Assembly: GCF_002283555.1 (NCBI RefSeq)
Contig: NZ_MVOI01000012.1
Span: forward strand, 55,572 to 119,571
Length of the DNA stretch: 64,000 nt
DNA from: Rubrivirga sp. SAORIC476
GTDB taxonomy: Bacteria; Bacteroidota; Rhodothermia; Rhodothermales; Rubricoccaceae
Reading direction: 5' to 3'
A program made the translations under genes and the position numbers. Under the pieces are notes generated by a model. The model was not told the origin of the DNA, ran no database searches, and saw only the letters and a list, made by a program, of their open reading frames with translations. Positions 17,862-26,311 of the stretch are shown here, piece after piece. The stretch's first letter is position 1. The number at the start of each line of letters is the position of its first letter.

Positions 17862-19526
17862 CTACCGCAGGGCCAGCCGGGGGAGCACCTCCAGCGCAGG
17901 CGGACGCAACGCCTCTGATTCGACGGGCAGCCGGAGTGCGTCGGCCCACTGGGGGCGGGCGGCGAGCCGGACCGTCAGGGCACGCGCCTCGTCGATGCGA
18001 CCCTGCGCCAGACGGACGATCCCGAGCAGGTAGAGCGCCGGGGCGAAGCGGGCGTCGTGGTCGAGGACCGTCGACAGCGCGTCCTCGGCGTCTGCGTAGC
18101 GGCCCATGCCGATGAGCGCCTGTGCCTGCCCGAAGGCGGCGAGGCGGCGGTACGGACCCGAGGACGCTGTTTCGGCGAACAGGTCGGCCGCGGCCCCGAG
18201 GTCGCCCCGGCTCATCAGGTGGTGGGCCAGCGAGTACCCCGCCGGGACGTAGCCCGCCCGGCGCGATGCGTCGAGGGCGCCCGCCGCGAGCCGGTCCTCC
18301 CCCACTTCCTCCAGCATCATCCCGGCCGTGTACTGCAGCACCGCGTCGTCCGGGGCCTGGTCGAGCGCCTCCCGGAGCAACGCTACGTGCGGACGCTGGT
18401 CCCACCCCGACCGCCGCAGCGGAAGCTGGATGGCTCCCACCGCCGCGTGGGCCCGCGCGGCCGGGTGCGTCCGCGCCGCCTCCGCCAGGGCCCGGGACAG
18501 GCGGACCGGCCGCTCGGCGGCTTGGTACTGGCGCACCGCGGGAATCGGGTTCGAGGCCAGCGAGATCGGCTCGCCGAGGAGGTCCTGCACGCCGCCCGTC
18601 TGGCGCCCCGACACCACGACGCCGAGCACGCGGCCGAATTCGTCCAGGAGCGGCCCACCGCTGTCGCCCGGCTGCACGGCGTTGGCCGCCATCCGCACGC
18701 GCTGGTCGTCGAGGACGAGGTCCGAGAACCGGACCGCGACCGTCCGCTGCCGAACGCGGGCTGGCCAGCCTGTCGTGAACGCAACCCGTCCCTCGGCCTC
18801 CTCAGGCGCGATCACCAGCGGACGAAGTCCCTCGCGACGGAGCACGTCCGCGGGCAGGTGAAGCACGGCCACGTCGCGGGCGGGGTCCAGCGCCCACGCC
18901 TGCCCCAGCGTGATCTCGCGTCCGCTCGGCAGTTGCACCCGCACCCTCCGCGCGCCCACCACCACGTGGTAGGCCGTCACGAGAGCGTCGTCGCCGACCA
19001 CGAACGCCGAGCCGATGCTCTCGAACGTGAGCCCGCCCACCTCGACCTCGGCCGTGATCGCGACCACCGACCGCTCGGCCCCGTCGATGGGCGTCGACTC
19101 CGCGTAGGTCTGAATGGGGTGGGGCCGGGTGCCGAAGGACCACGTCCGTCCGCCCAGCGGGACCTCCAGGTAGAGCCGCGGCACCGCCTCCACCTCCGCG
19201 CCGACCACGCGCACGATCACCCGGCGCTGCATCTCCACCACGTCCCCGGTGGTCTTGGCCATCGGCTCGCCCTCTCGGACGAGGGCGAATTCATCCCCGA
19301 GTTGCGCGCCGACATCCCACAGGCGGAACGCCGTCTCCAGCGCACCGCGGGCTCGCTCGCTGGTCGGGACGGCCAGCACTTCCAGGTTGATCTGGAGCAG
19401 CCCGCCGACCTCGACCGCCTCTCGGTCGACTCCGCTGAAGAGGTGGACCTGGAGCGGATCGCTCGACGCCGCGGCCAGCGGGGCGACGAGGAGAAGCGCG
19501 AGAACGGCAGCGGCGAAGCGAGGCAT
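17862..19526 (-). CDS. Secreted trypsin-like serine protease with C-terminal TPR-like repeats
   Basis: A 554-residue exported protein. The ATG at 19526 gives a clean signal peptide (MPRFAAAVLALLLVAPLAAA). The protease domain, about residues 150-320, has the catalytic His in VTAYHVV (about 187), Asp in DPARDVAVLHL (about 216) and Ser in QPGDSGGPLLD (about 288), so the triad is complete. The N-terminal 130 residues form an extra domain of unknown kind. From about residue 360 to 530 there are helix-turn-helix repeats such as DDAVLQYTAGMMLEEVGE and ARFAPALYLLGIVRLAQG, of TPR type. It may be an S1C/Deg-like quality-control protease whose repeats recruit substrates, but it has no PDZ domain. Confidence 0.87.
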   Translation of the reverse strand: MPRFAAAVLALLLVAPLAAASSDPLQVHLFSGVDREAVEVGGLLQINLEVLAVPTSERARGALETAFRLWDVGAQLGDEFALVREGEPMAKTTGDVVEMQRRVIVRVVGAEVEAVPRLYLEVPLGGRTWSFGTRPHPIQTYAESTPIDGAERSVVAITAEVEVGGLTFESIGSAFVVGDDALVTAYHVVVGARRVRVQLPSGREITLGQAWALDPARDVAVLHLPADVLRREGLRPLVIAPEEAEGRVAFTTGWPARVRQRTVAVRFSDLVLDDQRVRMAANAVQPGDSGGPLLDEFGRVLGVVVSGRQTGGVQDLLGEPISLASNPIPAVRQYQAAERPVRLSRALAEAARTHPAARAHAAVGAIQLPLRRSGWDQRPHVALLREALDQAPDDAVLQYTAGMMLEEVGEDRLAAGALDASRRAGYVPAGYSLAHHLMSRGDLGAAADLFAETASSGPYRRLAAFGQAQALIGMGRYADAEDALSTVLDHDARFAPALYLLGIVRLAQGRIDEARALTVRLAARPQWADALRLPVESEALRPPALEVLPRLALR

Positions 19527-19569
19527 AGGACCCGAGGCATGTCTCCCGGAGGAGCCCGGATCCACCCGC

Positions 19570-20403
19570 TCAGAGGCGAGTCTCGGCGACGATGCCGCGG
19601 ACCCAGGTAGCGAGTCGGTCCCGGACGTTTCGTCCCACTTCCAGCACGTCGGCGTGGTCGAGGGGCGTGTCCTGCAGGCCGGCCGCGGGGTTGGTGATGG
19701 TCGAGATCCCGAGGACGGGCAGGCCGAGGGCGGCGGCTTGCAGGGCTTCGGGCACAGTACTCATGCCGACGGCGTCAGCCCCGGCACGGGCGAAAAAGCG
19801 GATTTCAGCGGGGGTTTCGTAGGAGGGACCGGAGGTCCACACATACACCCCCTCACGGTACGGAATTTTCTGTGTTATCGCAATGTTACGGGCCTGCAGC
19901 CGCCACGTTTCGTCGTACGGGTCGGACATGTCGGGGAACCGAACTTCCCCCTCCCCGACCGCCCCGACGAGCGGGTTCAGGAACGACAGGTTGATGTGGT
20001 CGGTGATCAGCATCAGCGTGCCCGGCCCGAACGCCGGGTTGATGCCGCCCGCCGCGTTGGTCAGCACGATGCCCTGCACGCCCAGCGCGTGAGCCAGGCG
20101 GACCGGGAAGCCGACCGACCGCAGCGGGTGCCCCTCGTAGGCGTGGACGCGCCCCTGAATCACCATCACCGGCCTCCCCTCCAGTGTTCCGAAGACGAGC
20201 CGCCCCGCATGGCCCTCGACCGTCGACGCCGGGTAGTGAGGCACGTCGGCAGTCGACATCACGACGGCGTCTTCGATGTCATCGGCGAGGGCGCCGAGAC
20301 CGGAGCCGAGCACGAGCGCGAGGTCCGGCTGGAGGTCGGTCTGCGCGCGAATGGCGGCGACCGCCTCGGCGGTCTGCTGGGCGTCGAGAGCGGGGTCGGT
20401 CAT
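19570..20403 (-). CDS. punA: Purine nucleoside phosphorylase
   Basis: A 277-residue enzyme of the trimeric (PNP-I/MTAP) class that splits purine nucleosides with phosphate in salvage. Seen: LVLGSGLGALAD (phosphate loop), VQGRVHAYEGH, VLTNAAGGINP, WTSGPSYETPAEIRF, DAVGMSTVPEA and GISTITNPAAG, all family signatures; the Glu of SYETPAE contacts the sugar and base region. The length is normal. The ATG at 20403 is immediately preceded on the coding strand by four perfect copies of a heptamer rather than an SD sequence (see repeat entry). Confidence 0.95.
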   Translation of the reverse strand: MTDPALDAQQTAEAVAAIRAQTDLQPDLALVLGSGLGALADDIEDAVVMSTADVPHYPASTVEGHAGRLVFGTLEGRPVMVIQGRVHAYEGHPLRSVGFPVRLAHALGVQGIVLTNAAGGINPAFGPGTLMLITDHINLSFLNPLVGAVGEGEVRFPDMSDPYDETWRLQARNIAITQKIPYREGVYVWTSGPSYETPAEIRFFARAGADAVGMSTVPEALQAAALGLPVLGISTITNPAAGLQDTPLDHADVLEVGRNVRDRLATWVRGIVAETRL

Positions 20404-20405
20404 GG

Positions 20406-20433
20406 GAGTTCGGAGTTCGGAGTTCGGAGTTCG
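20406..20433. repeat. Four-copy heptanucleotide tandem repeat in the PNP leader
   Basis: Four perfect head-to-tail copies of GAGTTCG on the plus strand (CGAACTC on the gene strand), with a fifth partial copy. They end two bases from the purine nucleoside phosphorylase start codon. The repeat fills the place where a ribosome-binding site would sit. Copy number could change by slipped-strand replication. Confidence 0.9.
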
Positions 20434-20502
20434 GAGAAGATCAGCAACCCGGCGGGGCCGCCGGGTGAGTTCAGACGGAACATTCCCGGCGCCAGGCCTG
20501 CA

Positions 20503-20892
20503 TCAGCGGGTCTTGCGCGCTGTCCACACGACCCAGGCGACGACGGCGACGGCGGCGAGTTGTCGGACCGGCACGAACACGACGGCCAGTACAGGAGCAG
20601 TCGGCCGAGCACCGGAGCGGAGCGCAGCGACGTAGAGAGCGAGGCCCAGCCCGAGGGTCAGCAGGGCTCCCAGGAGCGCGGCCCAGGTCGCGAGCCGGTG
20701 GTCGCGAGCCAGGCGCAGCGTCCACAGGAGGCCCAGCGCTGGGAGCGCCGCCGCCATCGCCCCGTCGGCCACCATCCCGCCGTCGATGGCCGCCCCGACC
20801 CGCACCGCAGCCACGGCCGGAAACGCCGCGCCGACGGCCAGCACCAGCCCGGCGGCCGCGACCACGCCGAGGCGGAGGGCGTGCGGCGTCAC
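20503..20892 (-). CDS. Small four-helix membrane protein, coupled to recX
   Basis: A 129-residue protein of unknown family with about four hydrophobic segments: LGVVAAAGLVLAVGAAF, AMAAALPALGLLWTL, WAALLGALLTLGLGLALYV and QLAAVAVVAWVVW. The GTG start at 20892 overlaps the recX stop as GTGA. A longer frame reaching 21042 is only the recX shadow. The small size and four-helix layout recall DoxX- or DUF-type membrane proteins, but I cannot name a family. Coupling to recX is positional evidence for joint expression, not for a shared function. Confidence 0.65.
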   Translation of the reverse strand: MTPHALRLGVVAAAGLVLAVGAAFPAVAAVRVGAAIDGGMVADGAMAAALPALGLLWTLRLARDHRLATWAALLGALLTLGLGLALYVAALRSGARPTAPVLAVVFVPVRQLAAVAVVAWVVWTARKTR

Positions 20893-21605
20893 GACAGGCC
20901 CCACTCGTCCGACGCCTCCCCCGCTGCGGCCGCCTCGACGGCCGCCCGGGCCGTGTCGAAGCCGAACCCGCGGCGCACCAGGAAGTCGAGGGTCTTCTTC
21001 TGCCGCTTGCGCGGGTCCGCCTCCGACGCGAGCGAGCGCCACTTCTTGGCCGCCTGCGCGCGCGCCTCCTCGCCCAGGTCCTCCGCCTCGGTCAGTTCGT
21101 CGAGCGCCGCATCGATCACGGACCGCCCGACGCCCTTCCGCATCAAGTCCTGTCGCAGCCGGGCCGGGCCGTAGCCCCGCCCGTTGAATCGGTCGCGGAC
21201 GAAGGCCTTCGCGTAGGCCTCGTCGTCCACCAGCCCGATGCGTTCCACGGCCGCGACGGTGTCCTCGACGACGGCCTCGGTGAAGCCTTTCCGGAGCAGG
21301 GACTGCCGGACCTCATCGGTGGTTCGGGCCCGCTGCGAGAGCCCGGCCAGCGCGGACGCCTTGGCGGCGAACACCTCCTGGCGCACCAGCAGGTCGCGCT
21401 GCTGCTGGGCCGTCAACACGACGCCCTTTCGCAGCCCGGCCTCGATCACGAGGTCCACCGCGAGGCCGAACGCGAAGGCATCGTCGATGTAGATGCTCGC
21501 CCGGTCGAGGTCCTTTTTTTGCTGGGCGACGCGCGTGATGGTCCCGTCGGCGAGATCGAGATCGGCGGGGTCGGGGCGCTCGCGGCGCTGGGAGTTGAAG
21601 GCCAT
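20889..21605 (-). CDS. recX: Regulatory protein RecX
   Basis: A 238-residue, all-helical protein expected to modulate RecA filaments. Three RecX-type three-helix repeats are visible: SALAGLSQRARTTDEVRQSL with LLRKGF, then VERIGLVDDEAYAKAFVRDR with GYGPARLRQDLMRKGV, then a C-terminal RQKKTLDFLVRRGFGFDTA. The N-terminal 40 residues, with ITRVAQQKKDLDRASIYID, form the extension often seen in Bacteroidota RecX. The ATG at 21605 is preferred over an upstream GC-rich extension. recA is not in the window. Confidence 0.9.
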   Translation of the reverse strand: MAFNSQRRERPDPADLDLADGTITRVAQQKKDLDRASIYIDDAFAFGLAVDLVIEAGLRKGVVLTAQQQRDLLVRQEVFAAKASALAGLSQRARTTDEVRQSLLRKGFTEAVVEDTVAAVERIGLVDDEAYAKAFVRDRFNGRGYGPARLRQDLMRKGVGRSVIDAALDELTEAEDLGEEARAQAAKKWRSLASEADPRKRQKKTLDFLVRRGFGFDTARAAVEAAAAGEASDEWGLS

Positions 21606-21693
21606 CGGGTCGGCGAGATCGGCGGGCCCCCAGATTACGCGGTCCGCACGACGGCGGTGTGGCACTCTGGCACCCGTCCTCACCCTGGCCGCT

Positions 21694-24222
21694 CTACCAC
21701 CGCGCCGAGAGGCTCAGGATGGGCCAGCCGGGTAGGCCGCGCGGGTCAGCGGCGAGCGGCAGGCCTGCATCCCCGACGCCTGCGGACGCCGACGGCGTCG
21801 AGGGCCGAGCCGTCGCCTGGGCCAGGGCCGTCCACCGGAGGCCCAGAAGGGTCGCATGGGCGCCGAGCGCACCGCTCGCGCGGACCTGCGGCACGTCGCG
21901 CCCGCCGTTCTCTCGGGGCAGCCCCGACTCCACGTCGAGACGGAGGGCGGCCGTCCACGGGCCACGGTTGCGCTGGGCGAGGAGCCCAAGCGTGACCGGA
22001 CGGTCGTACGTGGACGCCCGCCACGCCCCGCCGGTCTCGGGCCGGACCTCGGTCCGCGAGAGCGCGCCGCTGAAGCCGAGCGTCCACTCGCCGCGGTTCA
22101 GGCGAGCCGCCAGTTCCACGCCCGCCCCGCGGCCGTCGTGGGGCGGATGTGTGGCGAGGAGGTCGGCGGGGTCCACACCCGCCTCGCGGTCGGCTCCGAG
22201 GATCGGCTCCAGCAGGCCCGTCGACCGACGACCGTACAGGTCCAGGCTGAAGGCGAGCGGGTCCGACGGCGCCCACTCCGCGCCCGCTCCGAGTTGCCAC
22301 GCGCGGGCGAGCGGGACCTGCCGGTCGGTGAGCAGCCACCGCGACGCCGCGAGTGCGTAGCGCCCCTCGGTGCGATCGCGGACACGCTGAACGGCCTGCG
22401 TCTGCCGGCTCACCCCGCCTCGAACGACCAGCCGGTCGGCGTCGGGAGACCACCGCGCGAAGAGACGCGGGCTGAGGTCGAGCCCCAGCACACGACCGTC
22501 GTCCACGCGGGCTTCGGCGCGGAGGCCCGGCTGGAGTTGCCAGCCCTCGCCCGGGCGCCATGTGTCCATCAGATACAAAGCCGCCTCGGCCACGCGCTGC
22601 TGTCCCGCCTCCTCTCGCATCCCATCGGCCAGCGTCCCGGTCACCTCGCGGTGCGCGACCTGCACCCCGGCGCGCACCTGATGGGCGAGCGACACGAACC
22701 GGTCGATATCCAGCGTGACCCCGTGTTCCACCAGGACCTGCTCCGTCTGCGCCAGCCCGCGCTGAAACGCGCGGTCCTCCGACGACGTGTGGCCAGTCCG
22801 GTACGCCAGCGCCGTCAGCAGGGTCGTTTGCCCCTGGAGCCCCTGGTACCGTGCCGACGCGGTGTGCGTCCGCCAGCCGTAGTCCAGCCGCCCCCGCTGG
22901 CCGGGCAGGTCGACGCGGACGCGGTCGGTCCCGAGGGTTGCGGACAGGTCGATGTGCGCCGTTGGCGCGACGGCTGCGCTCAGCTTGACCGTCGCGTCTC
23001 CGAACGCGACGCTCGGGTCCGCTCCCCCCCGCTGGAAGGGGCGCCCCCCGGTGGGATCGAGGACCCACGCGCCGCCTTCGGCCCGGAGGCCGGGCGCGAG
23101 GAGCGAACCGAGCACGGAGCGCCGCAGGCCGAGGTGTACGCCAACCCGGTCGCCCAGCGGCACGTCGGCCACGGCACGAGCGGCGACGGCGCCGAGGCCG
23201 AGCGTGCGGAGCGTGTCGCCCGCGAGTGCGCTCGTGGTCTCCACGTCGAGCACCGCCGCGAGGCCGCCGCCCAGCGGCGCGGGCAGCGAGCCCCGGTGGA
23301 AGCGGACCCTGGAGAGCGCCTCGGGCTGAAACGCCGAGAACAGCCCGAAGGCGTGCCAGGGCTCATACAGCGGCACCCCGTCGCGGATCGTCAACGTCTG
23401 GGCCGGGTCGGCGCCACGGACGACGAGCGCGCCCGACGCCCCGCCGGTCCGCGTCAGGCCGGGCAGCCACGAGAGCGTCGCCGCGAGGTCGGCCTCGCCC
23501 AGGGCGTAGGGGATGGCCGCCGCCTGCTGAGTCGTCTCACGAGGCGTCAGTTCCGTCATGCCCGGCGTCGGCCCCGGCGGGTCGGGACCGGCGACGACCG
23601 GCGTGTCGGGCGTCTCGATGACCTCCGCCTGCAGACGGATGGTCGGCGGCAGGCGCGGCGAGTCGGGGAAGACATCCAGTTCCAGCCGCACCGGCCGGTA
23701 CCCGACGTGCGACACGCGGACGACGTAGCGCCCGGTCGGCAGGTCGGGCACGGCGAAGGCGCCGTCGTAGGTCACCACGTCGCCCAGGCCGATGTCGACC
23801 AGCCAGACGTGGGCGCCCATCAGCGGGACGTTGGTTTCGGCGTCCACCACGCGACCGTCGAGCGTGCCCGTGTAGGCCTCACGGGTCGTCTCGATGTCGG
23901 GCCGGAGGTTGAGCGGCTCCTTGATCAGGACGTACTGGCCCTCCCGGATGCGCTCGGCGCGGACGCCCGTTCCCCGGAGCAGGTACCGGAGCGCGCGGTC
24001 CGGGTCGTCGGAGGCGCGGTACCGGCCGCTCACGCGGACGTCCTCAACCAGGCGGAGCGCGAACACGAGTTCGAGGCCGGTCGCCTCGGCGAGTTCGTAG
24101 AGGGCCTCCGAGAGGGGCGCGCTCACCCAGACGAACTCGACCTCCGCCTGCGCCGCCGCCGGGCGTGCCGCGCCCAGGGCGAGCACGGCCAGCAGCAGGG
24201 CGATGGAGGGAGCGAGGCGCAT
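21694..24222 (-). CDS. TonB-dependent receptor with STN signalling domain
   Basis: An 842-residue outer-membrane receptor. Order: signal peptide (about 1-24), an STN/secretin-TonB N-terminal domain (about 26-100, with APLSEALYELAEATGLELV and LRYLLRGTGV), a carboxypeptidase-regulatory-like beta domain (about 118-200, with GRVVDAETNVPLMGAHVWL), a plug (about 230-330, with LTIRDGVPLYEPWHAFGLFS) and a beta barrel ending in an aromatic residue (SLSARW). The STN domain normally contacts the periplasmic part of FecR, and fecR and the sigma gene lie directly upstream on the same strand. This is therefore a substrate-sensing uptake relay; iron, cobalamin or glycan cannot be told apart. Confidence 0.93.
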   Translation of the reverse strand: MRLAPSIALLLAVLALGAARPAAAQAEVEFVWVSAPLSEALYELAEATGLELVFALRLVEDVRVSGRYRASDDPDRALRYLLRGTGVRAERIREGQYVLIKEPLNLRPDIETTREAYTGTLDGRVVDAETNVPLMGAHVWLVDIGLGDVVTYDGAFAVPDLPTGRYVVRVSHVGYRPVRLELDVFPDSPRLPPTIRLQAEVIETPDTPVVAGPDPPGPTPGMTELTPRETTQQAAAIPYALGEADLAATLSWLPGLTRTGGASGALVVRGADPAQTLTIRDGVPLYEPWHAFGLFSAFQPEALSRVRFHRGSLPAPLGGGLAAVLDVETTSALAGDTLRTLGLGAVAARAVADVPLGDRVGVHLGLRRSVLGSLLAPGLRAEGGAWVLDPTGGRPFQRGGADPSVAFGDATVKLSAAVAPTAHIDLSATLGTDRVRVDLPGQRGRLDYGWRTHTASARYQGLQGQTTLLTALAYRTGHTSSEDRAFQRGLAQTEQVLVEHGVTLDIDRFVSLAHQVRAGVQVAHREVTGTLADGMREEAGQQRVAEAALYLMDTWRPGEGWQLQPGLRAEARVDDGRVLGLDLSPRLFARWSPDADRLVVRGGVSRQTQAVQRVRDRTEGRYALAASRWLLTDRQVPLARAWQLGAGAEWAPSDPLAFSLDLYGRRSTGLLEPILGADREAGVDPADLLATHPPHDGRGAGVELAARLNRGEWTLGFSGALSRTEVRPETGGAWRASTYDRPVTLGLLAQRNRGPWTAALRLDVESGLPRENGGRDVPQVRASGALGAHATLLGLRWTALAQATARPSTPSASAGVGDAGLPLAADPRGLPGWPILSLSARW

Positions 24223-24289
24223 CGGCGAAGGATAGAGACGCCCTCAACGGACGGCCCCCGCCCCTCCGCATCCGGGCCGGGTCAGGTCG

Positions 24290-25423
24290 CTACTCGACGA
24301 TGCGGAACCCGGCGCCGTCCGCCTCGACGCGCGCCCCGAGGACGAGCGCCAGCTTGTCGAGCGCGTCCTCCAGGCCGTCGGCGCCGAACTCGCCGGAGAC
24401 CGCCTCCCCCGCCAGGGCCGAGTCGACCGCCACGGACGTGTCGAAGGCGACGCCGAGGCGCCGAGCGATCTCGCCCGCGGTCAGCTCCTTGGAGAACACG
24501 GTGCCTGTCCAGGCGAGCGCAGCGAGATCGGCGGCCTCGGGCGCGGTCGGGGCGTCGAGCGCGAGCACGCGGCTCCGCTCGCCGGGCGCGAGGCGGACCG
24601 CCGCATCGGGCGTCGCGCGGGGCTGGAGGGTCACGACGCCGCTGACGAGCGTGACGTCGGTCTCCGCCTCGGTGGCCTCGACGGTGAACGTGGTCCCGAG
24701 CACCATCACCTCGGCATTGGGCGTCGTGACCTCGAACGGGTGGGCCTCGTCGCGAACGATGCGGAAGAGCGCCCGGCCGCCGAGCAGCCGGGCCGTGCGA
24801 GCGTCGTCCTCGGAGAGTTGGAGGCGAGCGCCCTCGGCGAGTTGGATCGTGGAGCCGTCGGCGAGGGTGACCGTCTGGTCCCCGGCCACGGTCTCCCAGC
24901 CCGCATCCCGCATCGCCATCCAGGTGAGGAGCGAGCCGAAGGCGACCACACTCAGCATCGCCGCCACGCGGACCACCCAGCGCGTCGGGCGGGCGGCGCG
25001 GAGCGCAGGCCGGTCGGCGGCCAGGCGCGAAGCGTGCGCGGGGCGCGCCGGGACGGCCTCGGGGGCGGACGGCATGGCGTCGGCCCAGGCGGCCTCGAAG
25101 GCGTCCCGGTCCGCACGGATGCGGCGGACGGCCGCCGCCAAGCCAGGGTGCGCGGCCAGCGCCGCGTCGATGGCCGGACGCGCAGCGTCGACCTGCGCCT
25201 GCTCGTCGTCGGTCAGGAGATCGTCGTCGGCGAGCGCGTAGAGCACCAGCAATGCCCGATCTGGAAGGTCACGCGCCAGCTCGGCGCGGACCCCCGCGCG
25301 CAGGCTCTGCCAGCGGGCGAACGCCTCGGCGAGGGCAGGCTGCTCACGCAGGGCCGTGTCGAGGGCGGCGCGCTCGTCCGGGGGGAGCGCGTCGAAGAAG
25401 GCGATGGCGTCGGAGTCACTCAT
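24290..25423 (-). CDS. FecR-family anti-sigma regulator
   Basis: A 377-residue single-pass inner-membrane protein. The cytoplasmic N-terminal 145 residues include an unusually long helical part compared with the usual short DUF4880 region. The membrane helix is about 149-170 (VVRVAAMLSVVAFGSLLTWM). The periplasmic FecR domain (about 178-275) carries QTVTLADGSTIQLAEGARL, FEVTTPNAEVMVLGTTFTV and VTLVSGVVTLQPRA. The C-terminal 65 residues resemble the DUF4974/STN-like module (AGEIARRLGVAFDTS). It should hold the ECF sigma factor until the receptor signals. It starts 11 bases after the sigma gene's stop. Confidence 0.93.
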   Translation of the reverse strand: MSDSDAIAFFDALPPDERAALDTALREQPALAEAFARWQSLRAGVRAELARDLPDRALLVLYALADDDLLTDDEQAQVDAARPAIDAALAAHPGLAAAVRRIRADRDAFEAAWADAMPSAPEAVPARPAHASRLAADRPALRAARPTRWVVRVAAMLSVVAFGSLLTWMAMRDAGWETVAGDQTVTLADGSTIQLAEGARLQLSEDDARTARLLGGRALFRIVRDEAHPFEVTTPNAEVMVLGTTFTVEATEAETDVTLVSGVVTLQPRATPDAAVRLAPGERSRVLALDAPTAPEAADLAALAWTGTVFSKELTAGEIARRLGVAFDTSVAVDSALAGEAVSGEFGADGLEDALDKLALVLGARVEADGAGFRIVE

Positions 25424-25434
25424 GGTGGGAGGAG

Positions 25435-25998
25435 TCAGGCCGCAAGAGCGGCGAGGACGACGAGGACGAGGGTGGCGGCGGTACCGTCGGCGAGGAGGCC
25501 GCGGAGCTTCTCGAAGGCCCGCTTGACTTGCATCTTTACGGCCGCCTCCGTGGTGTCGAGCGTCTCGGCGATGTCGGAGTACGGGTAGCCGAGTTCGCGC
25601 ATCTCCAGGATGGTCCGCGCGTGGTCGGTGAGGGCGGCGAGCGCCGCATCCAGGTCGAGCCGGAGCCCCACGTCCTCGGCGCCGACCGAGCCCGGCGTCG
25701 GGAGGTCGGGGTCGAAGAGCGCCTCGCGCGACGAGTAGCGCCCGCGGTAGAAGTCCTGGAGTTCGAACAGGGCGGCTTTCATGGCGAAGGCCTTGAACCG
25801 GTCGGTGCGCTGGAGGGCATCGAGGCCGCGGTGGACGCGGATGAGCGCGTTCTGCACGAGGTCGTCCACCTCGGGCGCGCCGCCGATGCGGCTGCGGAAG
25901 AAGGCTCGGATGGGGACCGTGACCGCCGCGAGCAATGCGTCGCGGGCGGCCGCGTCACCGGCCTGGGCACGGGAGACGGTGTCAGGGTCGAAGGGCAT
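25435..25998 (-). CDS. ECF sigma factor with hydrophobic C-terminal tail
   Basis: A 187-residue RNA polymerase sigma-70 family ECF factor. Region 2 spans about residues 10-90, with EVDDLVQNALIRVHRGLDAL matching the -10-recognition helix. Region 4 spans about 115-170, with ILEMRELGYPYSDIAETLDTTEAAVKMQVKRAFEKL (written here as a span, residues 130-165) forming the helix-turn-helix that reads the -35 element. After region 4 there is an unexpected, entirely hydrophobic tail, residues 173-187 (TAATLVLVVLAALAA). First gene of the sigma-FecR-receptor operon, which it should itself activate. Confidence 0.92.
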   Translation of the reverse strand: MPFDPDTVSRAQAGDAAARDALLAAVTVPIRAFFRSRIGGAPEVDDLVQNALIRVHRGLDALQRTDRFKAFAMKAALFELQDFYRGRYSSREALFDPDLPTPGSVGAEDVGLRLDLDAALAALTDHARTILEMRELGYPYSDIAETLDTTEAAVKMQVKRAFEKLRGLLADGTAATLVLVVLAALAA

Positions 25999-26311
25999 GG
26001 GCGAGGGGCTCCCCGAGGGGGCAGATCAAGAGCCGCCGCTCGGACCGGCGAGGTCACGCAGGGGGGCGGAGGCCGAAAGAAGAAACCCACCCACAGGATT
26101 CCGTGCTACCCGACGCAGCCCCTCCGCCCACACGCGGACTGCAGACCCCGGACGCCGATGGGGGTGTCCCCAGTGCGGCGTCCGTCCTGGTACTCAGGCT
26201 CGGCCAGAACCCTTGGGACTCCCCCACGCGCTGCTCCTGGCCAACGCCTCCCACGGGCGTCCCGAGGCGGCCGGGCGCGCCGGCCCGGTCCGCGACTCCG
26301 GTCTTCCGACC
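25999..26311. other. Intergenic region upstream of the sigma operon
   Basis: A stretch of 313 GC-rich bases between the sigma-factor start and the bamD stop, both on the minus strand. A perfect short inverted repeat (GGCCGG, 5-base loop, CCGGCC at 26269-26285) lies about 30 bases beyond the bamD stop. It could help end bamD transcription but has no T-tract. The promoter of the sigma operon should lie in the part near 26000-26100. I see no confident promoter or RNA gene. Confidence 0.5.

Noticed and set aside
26269..26285. Terminator after bamD
   Set aside because: Only a 6-bp GC stem without a T-tract; mentioned in the intergenic entry but not strong enough as a separate feature.
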